64,000 bases of DNA, taken from assembly GCA_943788245.1 (NCBI GenBank), contig CALSPN010000004.1:1-64000 (forward strand), read 5' to 3'. The notes below the pieces were generated by a model. That model had not been told where the DNA came from. It worked only from the letters and a program-made list of their open reading frames with translations, and made no database searches. Below, piece by piece: positions 19,505-31,196 of the stretch; positions within the stretch are counted from its first letter, which is position 1, and every line of letters begins with the position of its first letter. The DNA is from an uncultured Verrucomicrobiae bacterium (lineage in GTDB: Bacteria > Verrucomicrobiota > Verrucomicrobiia > Limisphaerales > AAA164-E04). Made by a program: the position numbers and the translations under genes.

Positions 19505-20700
19505 ATGGTAACTTTTAGAAAGAAGAACTCTAAGAAAATTGCACTTGTTCAGTATAGCTCCAATTTCGGAGGCTCAACCATAAGTGGATTACTAATTGCA
19601 AAATGTTTATTGTCTTACAATCACGACGTGCATGTCATATTTGGATTTAGCGGACCCCTTTGAGAAAATTTATCGTGCCGAGGGTTGCACAACTGAAGTC
19701 ATTCCACACAGGAACTGGCTGAGATCGGGTTCCTTGCTTCATGCCTCCAAGAATTGGATTCGGGAGTTTCGAACAAGTCGCTTGTTTGAAAAAACATTTG
19801 CCCGAGCCGGTGTAGATATTGTGTATATTAACAGCCTGGTAAGTGTGTCAGCAGCATTAGCAGCAAAACGTTGCAATCTTGTTACGATATGGCACCTGAG
19901 AGAACTGTTGTCGGATATCGGGGGGGAGATGCATGCTCCACGCTTGATAGGCAGACATTTGATACGATATGTTTTGCGACATTTTTGCACCCAAGTCGTA
20001 TGCATCTCCAAAGCAGTGGAATATAATCTTTTGGGAGATCATCATAGTGCAAATACTCAAATCATTCCAAATGGTGTGGATAGAATTTACTTCGAGAAAA
20101 AGAACAAAAAGGAAGCACGCGAAGCACTCGGGTTACCTGCCAAATTACCCGTTATTGGAATCCCCGGAACTCTGCGTCCATTAAAAGGGGCACGGCTTCC
20201 TTTTCAGATCGGCAAAAAAAGTCCTTAAAGTTCACCCGAGTACGATCATCGCAATCTCGGGGACTCATTCCGACTCCTATGCTGAGTCGGTCATCCAGAA
20301 GGCAAAATCTACCGGTGTAGCTGCGAACTGCAAGTTTCTTGGCAATATCCCAGACATGCGTAACTTTTACGCTGCGAGTGACATTATATGTGTCCCCTCT
20401 AAATCTGAATCTTTCGGTAGAACAGTTATAGAGGCTTTTGCGATGAGCCGACCCGTTGTTGCAAGTGCAGTAGGGGGAATCGTGGAGACCATTAAAGATG
20501 GCGTGAACGGTTTTCTTGTCGAATACAATGATACAGAAAAGTTGGCTGGAGTGCTTATTGAGTTAATAGAAAACAAATCACTGGCAGGCAAAATTTCTGA
20601 GGAAGCAAGAAATTGCGCAGCGCTTGAGTACACGGCGGATATTTGTGGAAACCGTATCAAAGACGTTATAAATGAGGCAGCTGAACAATATGGAAAATAA
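19505..20700 (+). CDS. Glycosyltransferase family 4 (frame-disrupted)
   Basis: A GT4 transferase of about 398 residues. ATG 19505 opens MVTFRKKNSKKIALVQYSSN followed by FGGSTISGLLIAKCLL, where the SNFGGS loop is the usual acceptor-site turn. Frame changes near 19660 and 20195 must be repaired to join DPFEKIYRAEGCTTEVIPH, the donor-domain start VIGIPGTLRPLKG, and the final piece with IPDMRNFYAASDIICVPSKS and ESFGRTVIEAFAMSRPVVAS (the E-x7-E motif). The second break is at GGGGCACGG. The stop overlaps the start of the methyltransferase-kinase gene. Specific sugar unknown. Confidence 0.82.
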
Positions 20701-22691
20701 GGAATTAAATTCGTTTTATGAGGATCTGCGATGCCCTGAATGTCTTGGAAAGATATCTGTAAAAAATGAAAGGCCAAAATGCAAACTGTGTGGAATAGAA
20801 TACCAAATTAAAGAAGGAATACCTGACTTACGTAAAGACAGATCATCTTATTACTGTGAATTTCCAAAGAATGAAATTGAGCAGTTTTTGGCGGATGCAA
20901 AAAAAAATTTAGAAGGAACCGTTCGAAGTTACTTAAAAGATAAACAGCTCCCCCCAAAACTAGGCGAATACTATCATGGGCTCAGGCAGAGCCGGTTGGA
21001 AATATTTATTACCCATATCAGCGAATTCACGAATTCTTGATCTTGGCTGTGGATGGGGAACGCTGGCTTATGGTCTGGCTCACAGTAAATGTGAGGTTGT
21101 GGCATTGGACAGCACACTGGAGCGAATGCGCCTGTTGTTCACCCGTTCAGTCCAGGATGGTTTAAAAAACCTAAGGACTGTTTGTGCTGGAGATGGCAAA
21201 CATCTTCCATTTTCAGATGATACCTTCGATATAGTCATCGTAAATGGCGTGCTTGAGTGGATACCTTCAGGCCTTCCTGGAGACCCTGGGGAATTACAGA
21301 GAGAATTTTTAAAGGAAATCAGGCGAGTGTTGAACCCAAGTGGAGCGCTCTTATTGGGTATTGAGAACAGGTATGCTTGGAAAACTTGGTTTCGAAATCC
21401 GGACGGCCATACGGGCCTAAGATTTGTTCCATGGTTACCTAGATTATTGGCTAATATGTATTCAAAAGTCACAGGGAAAGGTGAGTATCGTAATTGGTTA
21501 TACAGTGAAAAGCAATACGAGCGGTTATTGAGTAACGAGGGTTTTGATTCCAGCAGTTTTGTCGTACCTCTTCCAGGCTATCATCACCCAGTGTGGATGG
21601 TACCATTGACACAGCCAAAAAAAATTGCAAAACGTGTTCGACGCTCAGTACGCAGTCCGGCAAAGAAAACACTTCAGTATGTCAAGGGGCGGTTGACAGC
21701 AATGTTTCCAGATGCTTTTACAATCATTGCTTCGAGTGAAAATGCAAAGCCAAACTTCTTGGATCGACTCCTTGGACACCTTAATGAATTGGATATTTCA
21801 GGATGGGAAGATATACCACAAGAGTGCGCCGAGTATCGTATTAATGGTGAAATGGGTATTGTGACCATTCTTCTTCAGAAGAATGGAAGAGGAAATGTCA
21901 TCAAACTCCCATTACACAACCGAGCTATTATTGAACTTGAACATGAAGTTACCTTTTTCCAGCAATCTCCAAAGCAGCTGAGTAATCTATTGCCAAGGGT
22001 TATAAGTAAGGGAAATTTCGATGCTCAAGAATACTTTGTTTACTCATTCCTACCCGGCTCAAGTGGTGAGGGATTTCGAATCGAAGATTGGCGATTAAGT
22101 AAGGTTTTAAATTCTGCTGTCGATTTACTAGTCGCTTTTGATAATGAAAAAGATTTAACAAATGCCTCAAGTCAACTGGCGAATATTGAGCAAAAGGTTC
22201 TTTCGCTTACCTCCTCTGAGTTACAACGCAATTGTGTCAACTAATGCAGTTAAAAGATGTCAAGGGTTCATGGAAAACCATATCCGATGACGGTTGGGTT
22301 TTGGGACACGGGGATTTCAAGCTGGCTAATTGTATCCTTGCAAAGGATTCATTTTCTATCCAAGGCGTTATAGATTGGGGAGGATGGAGAAAAAAGGAGT
22401 TACCAGGTTACGACTTGGCGTTTCTACTCACGGATATAAAATGGCGATTTGGATCTAGCCTTGAGGAAAGCATCCGTTTGTGGCGCGATAATCTCCCAGC
22501 GGAAAGTTGGGCCATTCAGGCAATCGACCACTTCAACTTGGCCACTAACCGAAATATCGGGGATAAAGAGTGGAAAGCAATCATGGCATGGCAATGGTTT
22601 GAAAAGGCTAGCACCATTAGCAGATTTAGTTGAATGCAAGCGATTTGACTACAAATACTTAAACAGAATGTTCGATGTGTATGCAGATTGA
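20690..22691 (+). CDS. Zinc-ribbon / SAM methyltransferase / APH-like kinase fusion (frame-disrupted)
   Basis: Repaired, this is a single protein of about 667 residues with three parts. Residues 1-50 form a Trm112-like zinc ribbon (CPEC at 15-18 and CKLC at 31-34). From about residue 115 there is a class I methyltransferase with motif I ILDLGCGWGTLAYGLA, the acidic strand end VVALDST and motif IV-like FDIVIVNGVLEWI. The C-terminal third is an aminoglycoside-phosphotransferase-like kinase: the catalytic loop HGDFKLANCIL at about residue 538 and the metal-binding VIDWGGWRKKELPGYDLAFL near 560. Frame changes fall near 21000, 22235 and 22610. Its ATG overlaps the preceding glycosyltransferase stop. 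The layout recalls WbdD, which phosphorylates then methylates the end of an O-polysaccharide to stop growth; a similar terminator role here is inference. Confidence 0.8.
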
Positions 22692-22842
22692 GGAATGTAA
22701 ACGAAACTCATCCCTTAGAATTTGTTACTGGAAAGAGGTAATTTAAGTTTATTGCTACCTTCGATTTTTGTTGGTTTTTTATTCTTTTTTTCATAACACG
22801 TTGATTATGGACTTCAGCACAGGAGCTAATTTTAAAAGTTCA

Positions 22843-25800
22843 TCAACGGTGGAAGATACTAGCTACGATGTGATTCACTTTTTCGCGCGCATCCTCGATC
22901 AAGGTGTAAAACACGGGCACGGCGAGCAATGTGAACAAGGTTGCTGAGGTCATTCCTCCGATGAGCACCAGACCGAAGCTTTTGAAGTTCACTCCCATTT
23001 CAACTGAATTCCCAAAAGTCAAAGGTATCATGCCGCATATCGTGGTCATGGCTGTCATGATAATGGGCCGAAAACGATGTTTGGCCGCTCGCAGAAGCGC
23101 CTCGGTTCGTGTTACGCCTGAGCGACGAAGCCTGTTGGCATAATCAACGAGAACTATACCGTTATTGACCACGATACCGACTAAAAACATTGCCCCTGTG
23201 TAAACCATCTGGTCGATGAAGGTGTTGGACAACTTCAAAGCCAAAACGGCTCCCATGGATGCGAGCGGAATGGTGAGAATAATCGAAAGTGGTATCAACA
23301 TGCTCTCAAAGAAAAAAGCCATGATCATGTATACAAAGACAATGGAAAGAATCAGCATGATGGATCCTTGTTGACGATCTTCATCATCAATTGTTTTTTG
23401 TGGACGATCAAAGGAAACCCCCTCGGGAAGGTTAATATTTTTTTTTGCTTCCTCAATAGCGCGCTTGATCTTCCACCCATCTGGTCCAGGCTTGAGCTTC
23501 ATACCGAAATATTCACTGACTTTTTTATCGCGCCGGGTGATTGCATTATCTTCGTTATTTAGAAAAGCAGTGCGAGTCACCGCTCCCACCGTACTGACAC
23601 GGCCATCTTCTGTTGGAATTTGAAAATTATCGAGGTCAGCCAATTCGGATCGATCTTCCTCATTAAATAACAGATTCATCGGTATTTGGCGCCCTTTGTA
23701 GTTGAACCGCGGAAGGTTTTCTCCTCGAACCGCTGTTCCAATAGTTCCAGCAAGCGTGCTTGGGTTGATACCGATTGAACTGGCTTTTTCACGATCCACG
23801 TAGAGTGCCAGTTCGCTAGGACCATCTTCATCCGTATCTTTGCTTAAAAATGAAACCACACCGGGAATCATCTCAAAGGTCGGCTTCAGGTTTTCAGCAA
23901 CTTCCTTGAGCAGCTCAGGATCATCACCTACAAGACGAACATAATGCATATTCTTTTGATCGTCTTTCTTCTCTGAACCTTCTTTCCCCTTGTATTGCAC
24001 CCGAACCCCGGGTGCCTCCGGGAAATCTTCATAAAGCTTATCAATGGCCTCCTCACGAGTCAGTTCACAGACACGGTCAGGAGCGAAAAAACCAGCGAAG
24101 AGCCCATACCATTTTCCGTAGTGAACCTCATGCGCTTTTAATCCGTAGACCTCTTTATTTTTTTCAACGAGATCCTCGACCTTCTTGAAATAAGCAAGTC
24201 CGCTGATCCATGGTGAATTTTTCTGGAAACTTTACTTGAATCCGAAAATAACGAATAAGGTCAGCCTTCTTATCCGTCATGTTGAGCGTCCCTCCCATCC
24301 ACCATGTTGCAGCCAGTAAAGCAATGAGGATGACCGATAAATCCAAGCGCCTTTTGAGGAAGAATTTCAAGGCAGCGTTGTAACCGTGATTGAATCTCTC
24401 GAAGGTGGCCATATAAACGGTTTTGAAAACTCGCCCAAAGAAACCTGAAAAATGCTTAGTCTGCCCCTCATTCGGTGCGTGCGTTTTTGGAAGTGTAAGG
24501 TAGACACACAGAGGGATAAACATGAGAGCGGTCCCCAGAGACGCAGCAATGGAGGCAATCACGGGAAGTGACATGTTCTGAGCATAGAACCGCATCTCTC
24601 CGTCAATCAACAGAGTGGAGCCAAAGACAATCAGAGTCGTCAATGTGGCAATCGTAATCGCAAACCCGATTTCACTCACGCCCCTCAGGCAGGCATCCAG
24701 TCGCGAAGCTCCATCTTGATGATGTCGATGTATGTTTTCGGCCATGACAACGGAATTATCAACCAGCAATCCCACACAAATCACCAGTCCCATGATAGTA
24801 AGGCTGTTCAAGGTTTGCCCCATGAAAAACATGGCAGCCAATGCAATGAGGAGACAGAGCGGAATAGCCAGCGCAATGATCATGGTCATGCGAAATTGGC
24901 GCAGAAAAAAGAACAGTACAACAGCAGCCATGACGGCACCCAGCTGGCCATTACTGATAAGATGATTCAAGCGCTGCATGATTTCCTCACCTTGGTTGTC
25001 ATAGACACTGAGATCGAACCCCTTCAGTTTGGGATTCGCCTTGATCTCATCAATCGCAGCAACCACACGCTTACTGACCTCCACCGTGTTGGCCTCCCCT
25101 TCCCTTTTGACCTGAATCCCGTTGGCAGGCTGAGAATTGTAACGATACAAGCGCTCGGCTTCTTCAGGTTCATAAACAATCTGGGCGATGTCCTTGAGAA
25201 ACACATCTGGCCGAATTGGAATATTCTTTATCTCTTCAAGTGTGTTGAATTCCGTACTGGATTTGAGTCTGAATTTCTTTCCTCCATCAACGACCGAACC
25301 ACTGGCTAGCGTAAAATTATCAGACCGTAAAAGTTGCCCCAACTGCCGGATATTAATCCCGTGTGCCTCTGCGCGTTGTTTATCGACTTCAATCTTGATG
25401 ATTCGGCGATAGATCCGAAATTCCACGTCCGCCACCCCCATGATGCGCTGAATGGGAGCAATCACATGCTTTTCGATGAGGGTGTAATAGTCGGAGCTGG
25501 GATCGTAACTTATTCGAAACCCGACCACAGGTTCGGCACCCGGCTGATGCTTGTAGATGTATGTCCTGTCAACATCCTCAGGAAACCGAAGTCGAGCGCG
25601 TTCGGCACGATCACGCACTTCGCGGTAAGCAACGTCCATATCAGTACCATGCTTGAAATGTAATTCAACCCGCGAACCCCATTTATAGCCATGTGTCTCG
25701 ATGGACTTGAGACCACGCACTGTACTTAATTCTTCTTCCAGAGGTAAACCGATCTTGTCCATCGTCTCGGGAGGGACACCCACATTCCATCGAACATTGA

Positions 25801-25966
25801 CAGACATGTAATGGCCTTGGAGTCCTCTGGGGTTCATTTCCAAGGGTAATCGCACCGCGGAAATCACTCCGACCGCCACAATAGTCAGGAAAACCACAAA
25901 CATTGTGATACGCCGTTTGATGGAAAAACGGGCGATGCTAAGGACCATATTGTGAGTGTCCATCAT
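22843..25966 (-). CDS. RND efflux pump, inner-membrane subunit (frame-disrupted)
   Basis: An RND-family transporter of about 1040 residues, normal for the AcrB superfamily. The start near 25966 reads MVLSIARFSIKRRITMFVVF, the first helix. The first half has the TM4 acidic motif GLLVDNSVVMAENIHR and the second half VVNNGIVLVDYANRL, both family signatures; the porter domains lie between. One frame change near 24190-24210 interrupts it (around KFTMDQRTCLFQ), after which the frame stays open through VEKNKEVYGLKAHEVHYGKW to the stop. Its ATG overlaps the stop of the upstream RND gene. With the adaptor lipoprotein it would export small molecules by proton antiport. No outer-membrane channel gene is nearby, so a TolC-like partner must be encoded elsewhere. 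Confidence 0.87.
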
Positions 25967-28900
25967 ACTGATTCAGTCGTGTCCGGTGTTTGAAAAAAAC
26001 GTTCCCCAGCGCGTCCAAGAATGTAGTAAATCGTCGGAATGATCAACAGGGTGAGGAGTGTTGATGTCAACAGTCCGCAGATCACGGTAATCGCCATGGG
26101 CGTTCGAATCTCAGCTCCATCTCCCAGGCCCAACGCCATAGGGAAGAGTCCCAGCACTGTGGTTGCCGTTGTCATCAGGATAGGTCGCAAACGGACATGA
26201 CAGGCCTTCACGATAGACGGTTCCAAAGCCATTCCACGTCCGCGCAGCGTATTGGTATAATCTACTAACACGATCGCATTGTTCACCACAATACCAGCCA
26301 GCATGATCAATCCCAAAAAGACCACCACCGAAAGGTTCATATTCAATATTTTCAGACCAACCACTGTTCCGACAAATGCCATCGGGATGGTGAACATGAT
26401 AATGAAGGGCTGGATTAAAGATTCAAACTGAGACGCCATGATCACAAAGACAAGAAAAACACTCAAACCAAGGGCAAGATAAAGACTGGAACGACTGCGT
26501 TTCCATTCCTGATTTTGTCCCGTGATCACAAAGTCCATGTAATCCGGCCAGATCATTTTTTCGTTCAATAAGGATTGCACAGCTGCCACTGAGGCCCCAA
26601 GCGATCCACCACCAATGTTCGCCTGAACCAATGCCACACGCTTTCCATCGATACGGCGAATTTCACTCGGCCCTTCTCCAACGGACATGTCAGCGATGGC
26701 ATTCAGTGGCAATGGTGTTCCTCTTCCTGGATTGATGATCAATTTCCCTATATCCCCGACTTCTTCCCGATCTCCTTCGGAAAGCCTTACCATGATCGGT
26801 ACCCGTCGATCCCGTCGATTCAGACGAGTGGCTTCAGCACCTTTGACCATGTCTCGAACCTGATTGGCAACAGAATTGATGTTGAGTCCATGACGCATGA
26901 TTTGGTGGCGATCATATGAAATCTGCACCTCAGGAGCTCCACTGCGCAAGGTAGGCTCAACGTCCGCAAGTTCTGATGATTTGGACAAAATTAAAGTTGT
27001 TTCATCCGAAAACCCCTTCAACTCATCCAAGTCCTCGCCATTTATTTGAACGACCACTGGCTTCTTGGAACTGAAAAGGACGGGGCGCGTGACACGCATA
27101 TTTAAATCCGGCACCTGTTCAAACAAAGAACGCAGCGCTGCAATCACGCGATTTTCCGTTTCCTTGGGTTTGCCTGAAGGCTGGAGAAGGACTTTGAATT
27201 TGGCCGAATGTTCTCCTTCATCCGAACTTTTCATGTTCGTCGTGTCAAAACCATACATGACAAGCAGGGTTTCAATCTGAAGAGCAGCCTTCCTTTTCAG
27301 TATTTCAGATTCCACACGATCAAGCGCCGCCACTGTTTCATCCAGGGGGGTCCCCACTGGGAGCGCAACTTCAAAAGTAAATTCACTTTGGTGCACCTCG
27401 GGAAGTAATTCAGATTGAAGCCCCCTTCCGACCAGCCAGGTTAAGAAAACGCAAGCCACGGCCAGAAGCAAAATGACTGGAGGATGGGCTAAGGACCATC
27501 GCAGCAGTTTCACGTAAACCGTCTGCTCCTCTTTGATATCGTCTGATTCCTTGGATCGCTCGAACAAGCCCCTCAGTAAATGAATGACTTTGACGGCAAG
27601 ATACGAAATTCCAGCAAATAGCCGCACGGTCCAAATTAAATTAAGGCCTATCAATTCAAGCCCCATCGACAAAGGCAACCTCAGCAATTGGTAAGGCAAC
27701 AAAAGATAAAAGACGAAATTGCGTTGATTGAATGCCTTTTGAAATGCATGTATGGAATACCAGAGCTCAGATAATGTCATACCGACACGTTGGGGTTCTG
27801 ATATGCGTGTTTTTGAAACAGCAATCACCAAGGGAATAAATCCAATCTGCGCCCAGAACGTTGCAACACTCCACATGAGTGAAGAATATTTGATCGCGTT
27901 TTCCGGGTTGGGATCACTACTCCAGTAATTCATCCCCATGGCAGTCAAGCATGCGATGACAGCAGACATGACTAACAAGCCCAGCAAGGGAAGCACAAAT
28001 CGCAGGACAAATGTGGCGGGACTGATTCTTCCCGTCAGATCACTGAGTGGGTGCGATACCATCGTGCTTCCATTCTTGAGTTTGATACCTGAACGGCTTG
28101 CAAGCATGGGAATAAACCATACTGCCACAATGAGAGAAGCAAGCAATGAGGTGACAACAGTCAAACCCAAATCACCGAAAACCTGCCCCGCCATTCCTTC
28201 CACAAAGACCATGGGAAAAAAGACACACACGCTTGTCAGAGTCGAGGCGATAACAGCCCCACGCACTTCTCTTGTGCCACGAATGGCAGCTTCGCGCATG
28301 GAATCTCCCTCTTCCCTGCAGCGGTAGATGGACTCCAAAACCACAATGGAGGAATCCACCAACATTCCAATGCCCATGGCCAGTCCTCCGAGCGACATGA
28401 TGTTCAGTGAAACACCGAGGATATTAAGCGGGGCAAACGTTACAAAAATTGAAATAGGGATACTGACTGCAATGATGGATGTGGTGCGTAAATCACGCAG
28501 AAAAACCAGGAGAACGACAATGGCCAGGAGTCCTCCTGCAATAGCGGTGCTTTTAACTTCATTGATACTGTTGTCAATGAAGATAGAACGGTCAGCAACC
28601 ACCTGAAGCACGACATTCTCTTCTTCAAATAATTTTCCCGCGATACTTTTTCGGCGCCCGTCCTTGATGGAACCGACGGCGGTTTTGATCAATTCAGCAA
28701 CAGCGACCATGTTGGAGTCAGCTTCTTTGTAAACATCGATCTGGACACTTTCCCCACCGTTGGTCTGAGTCAACATTTCACGGTCTCGCTGCCCATAAAC
28801 CACCTGAGCCAAATCTTTTAATCGAATTTCTCGACCGTCCCGGCGATACACAATTGTATCTTTGATCTCTTCAAGGTCTTGATACTCATTGATCGTTCGG

Positions 28901-29649
28901 ATCATGTATTCAGCTTCACCTTCTCGTATTCGTCCACCGGCAGCGTTGATATTTTCCGCACTCAGCCGATTGATTACCTGACTGATGGATAGGTTGGCAC
29001 GCTGCAGTTTTGTAGCATCAATGAGGACGTGGATCTCTTCCTCCAACCCCCCTCGAACACGCGCAGCCGCGACACCTTTAATGGGTTCAAGAGCCCGCTT
29101 TACTTGCAGTTCACCAATCCTGCGCAAACGCCTGGCTGAGGCATTTTCGACCATGGCTTGAACTTCCATGCTGGCTAATTCAGCACTCTCCTCATCCACA
29201 CCTGAGGCAGAAGACAGGCTCAGTTCCATTACAGGATCCAGAGATGGATCATAATGCAGGAGCAAAGGTTTCTCTGCCCCACGCGGCAAGCGCACTGTAT
29301 CCAATTTTTCCAAAGTGTTTTGGATGGCGTCAACCATCGATGTGCCCCACATGAACTCAAGGACAACATCACTCACACCGGCCCGACTGATGCTGCTGAT
29401 TTCATTCAGCCCGCTGACCACTCCAAGCTGTTCTTCAATTTGACGACTGATATCATTCTCCACTTCCTCAGGTGCGGCCCCAGGATATGCAGTGCGAACG
29501 GTGAGTGTCGGATAACTCATTTCAGGCATGAGTGTCACCGGGAGTCGCCCCAAGGAAAAATACCCGAAGACGACCGCTGCCAGAAAAACCATCAGAACAG
29601 CAACTGGTCGATCTGTGGTGAAATTTGGATTTTTATGAGCAGGTTCCAT
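25963..29649 (-). CDS. RND efflux pump with extra membrane insertion
   Basis: An intact RND transporter of 1228 residues, some 190 longer than usual. The first half is standard: TM1 RPVAVLMVFLAAVVFGYFSL, porter domains to about 360, then TM2-6 with the proton-relay aspartate at about 432 in GMLVDSSIVVLES. After WFIPMLASRSG (about 520) comes an insertion of roughly 185 residues with four hydrophobic segments (around 547-570, 590-611, 644-657 and 669-692) before the normal TM7 at about 722-742. The second half contains VVNNAIVLVDYTNTL. Hydrophobicity suggests these helices cross the membrane in pairs, keeping topology. It is the middle gene of the operon, overlapping the second pump by ATGA and starting 19 bases after the adaptor's stop. 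Confidence 0.9.
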   Translation of the reverse strand: MEPAHKNPNFTTDRPVAVLMVFLAAVVFGYFSLGRLPVTLMPEMSYPTLTVRTAYPGAAPEEVENDISRQIEEQLGVVSGLNEISSISRAGVSDVVLEFMWGTSMVDAIQNTLEKLDTVRLPRGAEKPLLLHYDPSLDPVMELSLSSASGVDEESAELASMEVQAMVENASARRLRRIGELQVKRALEPIKGVAAARVRGGLEEEIHVLIDATKLQRANLSISQVINRLSAENINAAGGRIREGEAEYMIRTINEYQDLEEIKDTIVYRRDGREIRLKDLAQVVYGQRDREMLTQTNGGESVQIDVYKEADSNMVAVAELIKTAVGSIKDGRRKSIAGKLFEEENVVLQVVADRSIFIDNSINEVKSTAIAGGLLAIVVLLVFLRDLRTTSIIAVSIPISIFVTFAPLNILGVSLNIMSLGGLAMGIGMLVDSSIVVLESIYRCREEGDSMREAAIRGTREVRGAVIASTLTSVCVFFPMVFVEGMAGQVFGDLGLTVVTSLLASLIVAVWFIPMLASRSGIKLKNGSTMVSHPLSDLTGRISPATFVLRFVLPLLGLLVMSAVIACLTAMGMNYWSSDPNPENAIKYSSLMWSVATFWAQIGFIPLVIAVSKTRISEPQRVGMTLSELWYSIHAFQKAFNQRNFVFYLLLPYQLLRLPLSMGLELIGLNLIWTVRLFAGISYLAVKVIHLLRGLFERSKESDDIKEEQTVYVKLLRWSLAHPPVILLLAVACVFLTWLVGRGLQSELLPEVHQSEFTFEVALPVGTPLDETVAALDRVESEILKRKAALQIETLLVMYGFDTTNMKSSDEGEHSAKFKVLLQPSGKPKETENRVIAALRSLFEQVPDLNMRVTRPVLFSSKKPVVVQINGEDLDELKGFSDETTLILSKSSELADVEPTLRSGAPEVQISYDRHQIMRHGLNINSVANQVRDMVKGAEATRLNRRDRRVPIMVRLSEGDREEVGDIGKLIINPGRGTPLPLNAIADMSVGEGPSEIRRIDGKRVALVQANIGGGSLGASVAAVQSLLNEKMIWPDYMDFVITGQNQEWKRSRSSLYLALGLSVFLVFVIMASQFESLIQPFIIMFTIPMAFVGTVVGLKILNMNLSVVVFLGLIMLAGIVVNNAIVLVDYTNTLRGRGMALEPSIVKACHVRLRPILMTTATTVLGLFPMALGLGDGAEIRTPMAITVICGLLTSTLLTLLIIPTIYYILGRAGERFFQTPDTTESV

Positions 29650-29667
29650 GAGGATTGGAATATTAGC

Positions 29668-30903
29668 CTACTTTCCTGACTTGGGTTTTGAGGGATTCTG
29701 GACGGCAGGACTTGATGCATCAGCGACATTGCCTGACTCCACTGGATCCTGGACTGATTCCAGTTCTGAAAGTTCACGAATCGCAGAATCATCTTTCAAT
29801 CCACCTTGCCCGGCTACGACAATCAAATCACCCTCCTCAAAACCATCGACCGGTTCAATATGCTCTTTATCACTGTTACGAACGACAACGAGCTGCCGCT
29901 TCGCCCGACGCACACCCTCTTCATCGGTATCCACCTTGAAAGCAAAGGTTTGATCAACGGCATAAGTGATGGAACGTTTGGGAATCAATATAGCCTCATC
30001 GTTCTCATCCAACACCAACTCAACTTGAACCCACATCCCCGGGGACAGGGAACCCCGTTCTTTAACTCCCACCACTACCTTGACAGTACCTGCTTCGGCA
30101 TCGACGACAGGAGAAATTCTTTTGACGTAACCTTCAAATACCTGGTTATCCAGTGTCGCGGAGATCAAACGTGCCTGCATGTCCTTCTTTAGTTTGGGCA
30201 GGTATTGCTCCGGGGCGTGCACCACGGCAACGGTAGATTCCAAATTTATGATTTCGAAGATCGAAGTTCCTGTGGTGACCTTATCTCCCACTTTGACGGA
30301 TCGAGCGGTGATAGTTCCTTGGATAGGGGCGCGAACTTCGGTGTAATCAAGGTCACGTTTGGCGGTATCCAACTGCAATCTGGCCTGATCATAGGCGAAT
30401 TTTGCGTTCAGGTATTCGGACTCACTGATCAGGCTCTCTTTGTATAATTTCTCAAGTCGTTCAAATTCAACGCGCGCTTTGTCAAACTGAGTCATTGCCT
30501 GGTCGTAGGCAGTCTTTTGACGGTCACTCTCCAACCGAAGCAGGACTTGATCTTTTTCAACGTGATCCCCTTCTTCAACCAGCAATTCGATCGCTGGATT
30601 TTGAGTGCGGGCCAATACCTGTACCTGTTCTTCCGCTTGAAGTGCTGCCGAGCGTTCCAGAATTTCTTCAATCGTTCCTCGCTTGATTTCCATCAATTCC
30701 ACCAAAACAGGCTTGGATTGAGGGCTGTTCTTGGTTGCCTTGGTCGCAGGGCTATCGTTGCCCTCGCCTGCTGTGTCTTTACCACAACCTTGCAAAGCAA
30801 TGAACGCAATCAGGCAAACAATGATTTGGGTTGAATGAACAAAACTCAAATTAAACTTTAGTAAGCGGATTATCATTTTAAAATAACTCTTCATCGAATA
30901 CAC
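29668..30903 (-). CDS. RND periplasmic adaptor (membrane fusion lipoprotein)
   Basis: A HlyD/AcrA-type adaptor of up to 411 residues that links an RND pump to an outer-membrane channel. The N-terminal IIVCLIAFIALQGCGKD is a lipoprotein signal with Cys at about 40 as the lipidated residue, so it should be inner-membrane anchored. Then come the lipoyl-like half QAEEQVQVLARTQNPAIELL, the coiled-coil hairpin (about 125-185, rich in Lys, Glu and Leu, DKARVEFERLEKLYKESLIS) and the second lipoyl half VRAPIQGTITARSVKVGDKV, followed by beta-barrel and membrane-proximal domains. ATG starts at 30903, 30894 and 30876 are all possible before the signal. It is the first gene of the three-gene efflux operon. 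Confidence 0.92.
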   Translation of the reverse strand: MYSMKSYFKMIIRLLKFNLSFVHSTQIIVCLIAFIALQGCGKDTAGEGNDSPATKATKNSPQSKPVLVELMEIKRGTIEEILERSAALQAEEQVQVLARTQNPAIELLVEEGDHVEKDQVLLRLESDRQKTAYDQAMTQFDKARVEFERLEKLYKESLISESEYLNAKFAYDQARLQLDTAKRDLDYTEVRAPIQGTITARSVKVGDKVTTGTSIFEIINLESTVAVVHAPEQYLPKLKKDMQARLISATLDNQVFEGYVKRISPVVDAEAGTVKVVVGVKERGSLSPGMWVQVELVLDENDEAILIPKRSITYAVDQTFAFKVDTDEEGVRRAKRQLVVVRNSDKEHIEPVDGFEEGDLIVVAGQGGLKDDSAIRELSELESVQDPVESGNVADASSPAVQNPSKPKSGK

Positions 30904-31196
30904 GAATACGCCAAAATTAGTGTATTTTTCTTGAGATGTCAGTAACTCAACAGTCCAAGATGGAATCTCAAATTAAACTGATTCAATTGTCCCTCTGGAA
31001 CGATTGATGTCATGGAGAGGCAACGATCTGAATGGTTATTTACTGACAAATTTTTCTAAAAAGTCTTTGGCAACCAAAAAACAGATAATTGCAAGCAATG
31101 CCCGCCCAAGGCATCGAACACTCTGTTAAATTGAGCTTCCTCCGAGGTTGTGCCTTTCCTTTTGTTTTCGTAATCTCGAGAGGCGTATCAAACAGT

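Noticed and set aside
28328-28606. Open frame on the + strand inside the large RND gene
   Set aside because: It is antisense to a strongly supported RND gene, and its Ser/Thr/Met-rich, low-complexity translation has no family likeness.
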